Source: Deltaproteobacteria bacterium
GTDB taxonomy: Bacteria; Desulfobacterota; Desulfobacteria; Desulfobacterales; Desulfatibacillaceae
Direction of reading: 5' to 3'
NCBI GenBank assembly: GCA_019308705.1
Contig: JAFDHW010000062.1
Span: forward strand, 1 to 9,569
Length of the DNA stretch: 9,569 nt
Under the pieces are notes generated by a model. It ran no database searches and had not been told where the DNA came from. It saw nothing but the letters and a program-made list of their open reading frames with translations. Both the position numbers and the translations under genes were made by a program. The stretch's first letter is position 1. The number at the start of each line of letters is the position of its first letter. This document shows, piece after piece, positions 1 through 4,698 of this stretch.

Positions 1-4
1 GCTC

Positions 5-93
5 GCCCGATTTCCGCGCTGGCCGCGTTATCGGGGCTCGGCGTACCAAAGTACGCCTTCACCCCTCTAGCCTTGCCAGCACGGAAATCAGGC
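5..93. repeat. Long imperfect palindrome, probably a dispersed intergenic repeat
   Basis: The outer arms 5-23 and 75-93 are inverted copies pairing at 17 of 19 positions; the central 15-base arms (9-23 and 75-89) differ at one position. That one mismatch becomes a G-U wobble if the minus strand is transcribed, so the structure is better as a minus-strand RNA. Inside is a perfect 7-bp stem, GGCGTAC (40-46) and GTACGCC (51-57), with a CAAA loop, flanked by GGGG (33-36) that can pair with CCCC (62-65). No credible protein is encoded here. The nested, highly ordered structure resembles REP-like intergenic repeats; that it is present in many copies is inferred and cannot be seen from one window. 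Confidence 0.7.
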
Positions 94-118
94 TTCGTGA
101 ATAATCCGGGTTAACCGT

Positions 119-147
119 TTGACACTCCCCGAAAAATCCCCTTAAAT
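119..147 (+). promoter_or_regulatory. Sigma70-type promoter for recN, leaderless geometry
   Basis: A perfect -35 box TTGACA (119-124) is followed after exactly 17 bases by TTAAAT (142-147), which matches 4 of 6 bases of the -10 consensus including the last three. Transcription would start about 6-8 bases further on, at or within two bases of the recN ATG at 155. No Shine-Dalgarno sequence is present between 125 and 154. No LexA operator was recognised, although recN is SOS-regulated in some bacteria. Confidence 0.6.
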
Positions 148-154
148 CCCTTCC

Positions 155-1912
155 ATGCTGGAGGAAATCACCATCCGAAATTTCGCGGTGATGGACGACG
201 CCTCGGTGGAGTTCGGCCCAGGCATGACCGCGGTGACCGGCGAGACCGGGGCGGGAAAATCCATCCTGGTGAACGCCGTGGGCCTCCTTTTGGGGGCGCG
301 GGCCACCAGCCGCATGATCCGGCAGGGCGCGGCGGCCGCCGAACTCACCGCCCGGTTCCGGCCGCCGGACGGCTCGGAAGTGGCAAGGCGCCTTTCCGAG
401 GCGAGCCACGACCTTTGCGACGGGCTGGTGATCCAGCGCATCATCGCGGCCAACGACCGGCACAAGGTTTACGTGAACGGCCGCCCCTCCACCATGGGCG
501 AGGTGGCCGCCATCACCGAGGGTCTGGCCGGCATCTCGGGCCAGCACGCCCACCAGGCCCTGTTGAAGCCCGAATCCCACCTGGCCATCTTAGACGACTT
601 CGGCGGGCTCGTTGGCCTGCGGGAAAAGGTGCGCGCCGCCCACCGCAAGGTCTCCCGGGCCTGGGAGGACTTAAAGGCCCTGAAGGAAAGCGAACAATCC
701 GCCAGGGAGCAGAAGGAGCTTTACGCGTTCCAGGCCGGCGAGATCGACCGGGCCCGGATTTCCCCGGGCGAGGACGAGGCCCTGGAAACCGAGCGGGCGC
801 GGCTGAAAAACGCCGAGGCCTTGTACCGCGCGGCCCACGAGAGCGAGCAGGCCCTCTACTCCGCCCCGGGCTCGGCCGCCGAACTTCTGGGCGGCGCGGC
901 CAAGGCCCTTTCCGCGGCCAGGCAGACGGACCCGGGGCTGGCCCCGGCCCACCAGGGCGTGGACCAGGCGCTCATCCTGGTGCAGGAGGCCGCGGGACAG
1001 TTGCGGGACTACCTGGCCGGCCTGGACATGGATGAGGGCCGCCTGGACGAGGTGGAGGACCGGCTCCACCTGCTCTCCGGCCTGAAACGGAAGTACGGCC
1101 CGTCCCTTGCCGACGTGTTGGAATACCGCAAAAACCTGGAAGACAGGCTTTCCGGCGCGAGAAACCGCAAGGAGGCCGTGGCCGAGGCGGAAAAGGCCCT
1201 TGCCGAGGCCCGGGACGCCTTGGCTTCCCTGTGCAAAAAGCTTTCCGCCGCGAGGAAGAAAGCCGCCGCCGACCTGGAAGCCAGGGTAGAGGCGGAACTC
1301 AAGCAACTGGCCATGGCCGGGGCGTCGTTTTCCGTGCGTCTTGCCCCGGCTCCCGCGCCCGCAGACCCGGAAAGCCCCTTTGCCCTGGGAGAAGGAGGCA
1401 TGGAGCCCACAGGGGCCGAGCGGGCGGCCTTTTTCATCGCCCCCAACGTGGGGGAGGGGCAAAAGCCGCTTCGGGAAATCGCTTCGGGCGGCGAGCTTTC
1501 CCGGGTGGTGCTGGCGCTCAAGGTCATCCTGGCGGAAAAAGACGGGGTGCGCACCGTGATCTTCGACGAGGTGGACGCGGGCATCGGCGGGGCCGCCGCC
1601 GACGTAGTGGGCGAGAAGCTCGCCCGGCTAGCCGCCACGCACCAGGTCATCTGCATCACCCACCTGCCCCAGATCGCCCGGTTCGCCGACGCCCACGTGC
1701 GGGTGGAAAAGGCCGTGGAAGACGGCCGGACGCGTTCCCGGCTCACCACCCTGGACCACGGCGGCCGGGTGGAGGAACTGGCCCGCATGCTGGCGGGCGG
1801 CCGGGTGACGGAAACCTCCCGGAAGCACGCGGCCGAGCTCCTGGCCACCGGGACGGGGTCCGGCCGGACAGCGACGCCCCCTGGGAAAACAGGCAAAACT
1901 GTGGTAGCGTAA
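155..1912 (+). CDS. recN: DNA repair protein RecN (SMC-like ATPase)
   Basis: RecN is a cytosolic SMC-family ATPase that acts early in recombinational repair of double-strand breaks. The 585-residue product, slightly longer than E. coli RecN, starts with the family N-terminus (MLEEITIRNFAVMDD) and has the Walker A motif GETGAGKS at residues 29-36. A charged helical region at roughly 155-400 is the expected coiled-coil arm. It is followed by the ABC signature SGGELS (444-449), the Walker B segment VIFDEVDAGIGG from residue 468 (D471, E472), and ITHLPQIA in the C-terminal ATPase half. About 15 poorly conserved Gly/Thr/Lys-rich residues end the protein. The ATG at 155 is the only start that keeps the first beta strand, yet no ribosome binding site precedes it; a promoter lies directly upstream. 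It is apparently transcribed alone or with parA, 88 bases downstream. Confidence 0.97.
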   Translation: MLEEITIRNFAVMDDASVEFGPGMTAVTGETGAGKSILVNAVGLLLGARATSRMIRQGAAAAELTARFRPPDGSEVARRLSEASHDLCDGLVIQRIIAANDRHKVYVNGRPSTMGEVAAITEGLAGISGQHAHQALLKPESHLAILDDFGGLVGLREKVRAAHRKVSRAWEDLKALKESEQSAREQKELYAFQAGEIDRARISPGEDEALETERARLKNAEALYRAAHESEQALYSAPGSAAELLGGAAKALSAARQTDPGLAPAHQGVDQALILVQEAAGQLRDYLAGLDMDEGRLDEVEDRLHLLSGLKRKYGPSLADVLEYRKNLEDRLSGARNRKEAVAEAEKALAEARDALASLCKKLSAARKKAAADLEARVEAELKQLAMAGASFSVRLAPAPAPADPESPFALGEGGMEPTGAERAAFFIAPNVGEGQKPLREIASGGELSRVVLALKVILAEKDGVRTVIFDEVDAGIGGAAADVVGEKLARLAATHQVICITHLPQIARFADAHVRVEKAVEDGRTRSRLTTLDHGGRVEELARMLAGGRVTETSRKHAAELLATGTGSGRTATPPGKTGKTVVA

Positions 1913-2000
1913 AATACGAAGGAGCTTCCGCCTCCCCGCCTCGGCGGCGCAATCGCCCAGGGCGGCGGACGTTTCACCTTTCCCGGTTTTTCAGGCGCCC

Positions 2001-2795
2001 ATGAAGAAGATCATCGCCATCGCCAACCAGAAAGGCGGGGTGGGCAAGACCACCACGGCCGTGAACCTTGCCGCGGCCCTGGCCCTGGCCGGCCAGCGGA
2101 CGCTCCTGGTGGACTGCGACCCCCAGGGAAACGCCACCACCGGCCTGGGCACGGACAAGCGCGCACTGGAAAAGACCGTGTACCACGCCCTCATCGGCGC
2201 GGCGCCCATGGCCGACGTGCTGGTGGAAACGGAACTGGAAAACCTCTCCCTGGCCCCGGCCCGTACCGAGCTCATCGGATTCGACGTGGAGATGGCGGCG
2301 GATGAAAACCGTCACTACCTGCTGAAGAAGGCGTTGCTGGCGCTGTCCGGCCAATTCGACTGGGCGGTGCTGGACTGCCCCCCGGCCCTGAACCTTTTGA
2401 CGGTCAACGCCATGACCGCAGCCCACGAAATCATCATCCCCTTACAATGCGAGTTTCTGGCGCTGGAGGGCCTGGGGCAGCTGGTGGCCACCATCCGCCG
2501 CGTCAAAAAGACCACCAACCCCAGGCTGGGGGTGAGGGGCATTCTGCTCACCATGTTCGACGGCCGAACCAACCTTTCCCACCAGGTGGCCCAGGACGCG
2601 GAAAACCACTTCGGGGACATGGTCCTTTCCACCCGCATACCGCGCAACGTGCGCCTGGGAGAAGCTCCCAGCTTCGGCCGGCCCGTGCTGCTCTACGACC
2701 CAGCCTCTCCCGGCTCCATAAGCTACCAGGCCCTGGCCAGGGAGATCGTGTCCAGGGCCAGGAAAAAGGCCCGGGCCAAGGAAACCGCGCAATGA
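2001..2795 (+). CDS. parA: Chromosome partitioning ATPase ParA (Soj type)
   Basis: ParA binds DNA non-specifically as an ATP dimer and, with ParB bound to parS, moves newly replicated origin regions apart. The 264-residue protein has the deviant Walker A motif KGGVGKTT (residues 11-18, signature Lys11 and catalytic Lys16), the A' segment LLVDCDPQGNAT (D38, D40), and the Walker B strand WAVLDCPP with D125. It begins directly with the ATPase fold and has no N-terminal helix-turn-helix domain, which marks the short chromosomal type rather than P1/F plasmid ParA. The stop overlaps the parB start (ATGA), so the two are one transcription unit with likely translational coupling. The 88-base gap from recN has no Shine-Dalgarno before the ATG at 2001. 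No other start is reasonable, because the family N-terminus begins at this Met. Confidence 0.96.
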   Translation: MKKIIAIANQKGGVGKTTTAVNLAAALALAGQRTLLVDCDPQGNATTGLGTDKRALEKTVYHALIGAAPMADVLVETELENLSLAPARTELIGFDVEMAADENRHYLLKKALLALSGQFDWAVLDCPPALNLLTVNAMTAAHEIIIPLQCEFLALEGLGQLVATIRRVKKTTNPRLGVRGILLTMFDGRTNLSHQVAQDAENHFGDMVLSTRIPRNVRLGEAPSFGRPVLLYDPASPGSISYQALAREIVSRARKKARAKETAQ

Positions 2796-3688
2796 AAAAC
2801 AAGGGAAAATCCAGAGAGGTAAAGAAAAACCGCCTGGGACGGGGCCTAGACGCCCTTCTGGACCTTTCCGGGGATATGATGGAAGAGGAGTCCGGGCACC
2901 TCCCCTATTTCCTGTGCCCGGTGGCGGACATCCGGCCCAATCGCTACCAGCCTCGGCGCACGTTCTCCGAGGAGGAGCTGGCCGAGCTTTCCCAGAGCAT
3001 CCAGGAGCAGGGAGTGCTCCAGCCGCTTCTGGTGCGGGAGGACAAGAACGGCGGCTACGAGCTGGTGGCCGGGGAACGGAGGCTTCGGGCCGCGCGCATG
3101 GCCGGGCTTTCCTCCGTGCCCGTGGTGGTGCGGGAGCTCACCGACCAGCAGGTCATGTTCGCCACCTTGGTGGAGAACATCCAGCGGGAGAACTTGAATC
3201 CCCTGGAGGCGGCCGAGGGCTACCAGCGCCTCATGGACGAATTCGGCCTCACCCAGGAGGAGATCGCCCAGCGGGTGGGCAAGAAGCGCTCCACCGTGGC
3301 CAACCTGCTCAGGCTCCGCACCCTGCCGGAAAAGGTGCAGAAGCTGGTGGCGGACAAGGTGCTCTCCATGGGCCACGCCCGGGCCATCTGCAGCCTGCCC
3401 GAACGGGAGGACCAGGAATCCGTGGCGGCGAAGGTGGCCGCCAAGGGCCTTTCCGTGCGGGAGACCGAGGCCCTGGTGAAAAAGCTCCTGGAGGCCCCCG
3501 CCCAGGCCGAGCCGCCGCCCCCCACGCCCGAACAACTCCACATCCGCCGCCTGGCCGAGGACCTCTCCCGCCGCCTGGGCACCAAGGTGGCCATCCAGCG
3601 CAAGGGCAAGAAGGGCACGCTTTCCATCGAGTTCTACAAAGACGAGGACCTAAACCGGATCATCGAGCTTCTGCTGGTCCGGGGATAG
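2792..3688 (+). CDS. parB: ParB/Spo0J family parS-binding CTPase
   Basis: ParB loads at parS, slides as a CTP-dependent clamp, and activates ParA. The 298-residue product carries, in order, the N-terminal ParA-activating box RLGRGLDALL (residues 14-23), the CTP-binding ParB/sulfiredoxin-like domain with GERRLRAAR (94-102) and ENIQRENLNPLEA (128-140), a helix-turn-helix region at about 152-175 (LTQEEIAQRVGKKRSTVANL), a Pro/Ala-rich linker (235-246), and a C-terminal dimerisation domain (about 250-298). The reading frame stays open upstream to 2447, but the ATG at 2792 is chosen because it places the ParA-activating box near the N-terminus, overlaps the parA stop by four bases, and has AAGGA nine bases upstream. 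All key motifs are intact, so the system should be functional. Confidence 0.96.
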   Translation: MKNKGKSREVKKNRLGRGLDALLDLSGDMMEEESGHLPYFLCPVADIRPNRYQPRRTFSEEELAELSQSIQEQGVLQPLLVREDKNGGYELVAGERRLRAARMAGLSSVPVVVRELTDQQVMFATLVENIQRENLNPLEAAEGYQRLMDEFGLTQEEIAQRVGKKRSTVANLLRLRTLPEKVQKLVADKVLSMGHARAICSLPEREDQESVAAKVAAKGLSVRETEALVKKLLEAPAQAEPPPPTPEQLHIRRLAEDLSRRLGTKVAIQRKGKKGTLSIEFYKDEDLNRIIELLLVRG

Positions 3689-3694
3689 CCCGCC

Positions 3695-3922
3695 GTGGCG
3701 CTGCACATCATCATCGACGCTTACAACTTCATCCACCACGCCCCGTTCCTGGACCCGGACGGCCCCGGCGGCCTGGAGGCCGCCCGGGACGAACTGGTGG
3801 ACCTTTTGGCCTCCTACAAGAAAGTCCGCCCCGCCGCCCGTTCGAGCCCTCTTCTTTGGTGGAGGCGGATGATCGCTTTCGCGGCAATGGTTCCGGCTCC
3901 GTGCCCATCTCCTTTCATTTGA
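3695..3922 (+). pseudogene. Truncated NYN (YacP-like) RNase gene remnant
   Basis: A GTG start six bases after the parB stop opens a 75-codon frame. Its first 46 residues (to about 3832) look like the N-terminus of a YacP-type NYN/PIN domain: a beta strand ending in IIIDAYN, with the expected metal-binding Asp8 and Asn11, then a helix LEAARDELVDLLASYKK and VRP. In the family a second strand of the type xxVVFDG should follow, and full-length proteins are around 165-180 residues. Here the sequence becomes Arg/Ser/Pro-rich filler and stops at 3920-3922. None of the three + frames after 3833 restores recognisable NYN sequence, so an internal or C-terminal deletion fits better than a single frameshift. 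The later catalytic acidic residues are missing. It is probably inactive; a real 75-residue protein is possible but less likely. Confidence 0.65.
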
Positions 3923-3942
3923 CGCGGGGGCGCATCTCCTTT
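3906..3942. repeat. Short direct repeat upstream of the DUF3842 gene
   Basis: The decamer CATCTCCTTT occurs at 3906-3915 and again at 3933-3942, 27 bases apart, each preceded by GC plus one base. The pair brackets the possible -35 box at 3919-3924. It could be a regulator binding site or chance; on the minus strand each copy reads AAAGGAGATG, but no gene follows on that strand. Confidence 0.3.
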
Positions 3943-3947
3943 ATGGG
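3919..3947 (+). promoter_or_regulatory. Possible weak promoter for DUF3842-cooT
   Basis: TTGACG (3919-3924, 5 of 6 to the -35 consensus) is followed after 17 bases by TATGGG (3942-3947, only 3 of 6 to the -10 consensus). It lies in a stretch that is visibly less GC-rich than the flanking genes, between the broken NYN gene and DUF3842, which would leave a leader of about 25 bases. The poor -10 box keeps this tentative. Confidence 0.3.
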
Positions 3948-3977
3948 AAAGCAACAAACCCTGCCGAAAGGACGACC

Positions 3978-4400
3978 ATGACCCGGATCTGCGTGATCGA
4001 CGGCCAAGGCGGGGGCATCGGCGCGACGGTGATCAAGGCCATCAAGGAAGCCTACGGCGAGTCGGTCGCCGTCATCGCCCTGGGCACCAACGCCATCGCC
4101 ACCGCCCAAATGCTCAAGGCCAGGGCCAACAAGGGGGCCAGCGGCGAGAACGCCATCGTGCGCACCGTGGCCCGGGCCGACTTCATCATCGGCCCGGTGT
4201 CCATCGTGCTGGCCCATTCCATGATGGGCGAGCTGACCCCGAGGATGGCCGAGGCCATCAGCGCAAGCCCGGCAAAGAAGCTCCTTTTGCCCCTTTCCCA
4301 GGAGAACGCGGAGATCGTGGGCATGCCCTACGTGCCCCTGCCCCGGCTGGTGGAAACCCTCCTGGCCGAGCACCTGCCTCCGCCGCAGGGCGGGGAATGA
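3978..4400 (+). CDS. DUF3842 family protein
   Basis: The 140-residue protein matches what I know of the DUF3842 family, short proteins of unknown biochemical function. It opens with a beta strand and a glycine-rich turn (VIDGQGGGIGATVIKAIKE, residues 6-24) that resembles a dinucleotide- or phosphate-binding loop but lacks a P-loop lysine. It continues with VIALGTNAIATAQMLKARANKGASGENAIV, in pieces typical of the family, and a hydrophobic strand with IIGPVSIVLAHSMMGEL (about 71-87). No signal peptide or membrane helix is visible, so it should be cytosolic. AAAGGA at 3967-3972 is a reasonable ribosome binding site, five bases before the ATG. The neighbouring cooT gene, 75 bases downstream, suggests a role linked to nickel handling, but that is inference. 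The final residues (PPPQGGE) look like a disordered tail. Confidence 0.85.
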   Translation: MTRICVIDGQGGGIGATVIKAIKEAYGESVAVIALGTNAIATAQMLKARANKGASGENAIVRTVARADFIIGPVSIVLAHSMMGELTPRMAEAISASPAKKLLLPLSQENAEIVGMPYVPLPRLVETLLAEHLPPPQGGE

Positions 4401-4412
4401 CGGGTTGCGGGG

Positions 4413-4453
4413 CCGGGAATGCCGCCTATTTTCCCGGGCAGCGCTTTTTGCGC
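4413..4453 (+). other. Two tandem hairpins in the cooT leader
   Basis: CCGGGAA (4413-4419) and TTCCCGG (4431-4437) form a perfect 7-bp stem with an 11-base loop. GCGC (4441-4444) and GCGC (4450-4453) form a second small stem around TTTTT. They lie between the DUF3842 stop and the strong cooT ribosome binding site. No T-run directly follows the first stem, so a classic terminator is unlikely; RNA processing or regulation of cooT relative to DUF3842 is possible. Confidence 0.35.
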
Positions 4454-4461
4454 GAATGTCC

Positions 4462-4470
4462 AAGGAGGAG
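4462..4470 (+). promoter_or_regulatory. Strong ribosome binding site of cooT
   Basis: AAGGAGGAG sits five bases before the ATG at 4476 and is the best Shine-Dalgarno in the window. It decides the start of cooT against the upstream in-frame ATG at 4419. Confidence 0.85.
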
Positions 4471-4475
4471 AAACC

Positions 4476-4667
4476 ATGTGCGAAGCAAACGCCTACCTGG
4501 TGGGTGACCAGGGCGAGGAACTGGTGATGGAGGCCGTGGACACGGTGACCCCGGACGACGGGGGCATTCTTCTGACCAGCATCTTCGGAGACCAGAAGTT
4601 TTTGAAGGCCACCATCCATTCGTTGTCCCTGGTGGACCACAAGGTGTATTTGAAGTCCGCCGAATGA
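4476..4667 (+). CDS. cooT: CooT family nickel-binding protein
   Basis: CooT-type proteins are small cytosolic dimers; the Rhodospirillum rubrum member binds nickel through Cys2 and belongs to the carbon monoxide dehydrogenase maturation genes. This 63-residue product has the family hallmarks: length near 65, the N-terminus MCEANAYLV with Cys2 present, then alternating beta strands (EELVMEAVDTVTP, ILLTSIFGDQKFL, ATIHSLSLVDHKVYLK). An in-frame ATG at 4419 would add 19 residues, but it would bury Cys2 inside the protein and ignore the strong ribosome binding site at 4462-4470, so 4476 is chosen. No CO dehydrogenase gene is in this window, so whether the target is that enzyme, another nickel enzyme or general nickel trafficking cannot be told. 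It is probably cotranscribed with the DUF3842 gene. Confidence 0.85.
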   Translation: MCEANAYLVGDQGEELVMEAVDTVTPDDGGILLTSIFGDQKFLKATIHSLSLVDHKVYLKSAE

Positions 4668-4672
4668 CGCCC

Positions 4673-4689
4673 GGCGGGGCGGCCCCGCC
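4673..4689 (+). other. GC-rich hairpin between cooT and ispH
   Basis: GGCGGGG (4673-4679) and CCCCGCC (4683-4689) form a perfect 7-bp stem with a CGG loop in the 31-base gap. No U-tract follows, and the stem ends nine bases before the ispH ATG where a ribosome binding site would lie. It could stabilise or attenuate, or limit initiation on ispH; it is not a standard terminator. Confidence 0.35.
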
Positions 4690-4698
4690 CGTGAAGCC

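Noticed and set aside
1910..1915. TAAAAT at the recN stop codon as a -10 box for parA
   Set aside because: It has 5 of 6 consensus bases but no -35 hexamer at 15-19 bases spacing and overlaps the recN stop codon, so chance is likely.
1918..1924. GAAGGAG after the recN stop as a ribosome binding site for a small gene
   Set aside because: No ATG, GTG or TTG follows at a suitable distance with a plausible frame before parA.
1938..1970. CCGCC/GGCGG inverted repeats between recN and parA as a terminator
   Set aside because: Stems are short, loops are very tight, several pairings compete and no T-run follows.
1969..1990. GTTTCAC upstream of parA as a parS half-site
   Set aside because: The other half does not match: after GTTTCAC the sequence is CTTTCCC rather than GTGAAAC, so no palindrome exists.
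2447..2791. Open upstream extension of the parB frame
   Set aside because: It overlaps parA in another frame and encodes GC-driven Pro/Gly-rich sequence; the coupled ATG at 2792 with AAGGA fits the family N-terminus.
3833..3977. Plus-strand frame through this stretch ending at 3979-3981 with an ATGA overlap to DUF3842, as the true C-terminus of the NYN gene after a frameshift
   Set aside because: The residues show no NYN features and the combined product would still be near 95 residues, far too short; the overlap is probably coincidence.
4419..4475. Upstream in-frame start for cooT adding 19 residues
   Set aside because: No ribosome binding site, it falls in a hairpin, and it would displace the family's nickel-binding Cys2 from the N-terminus.
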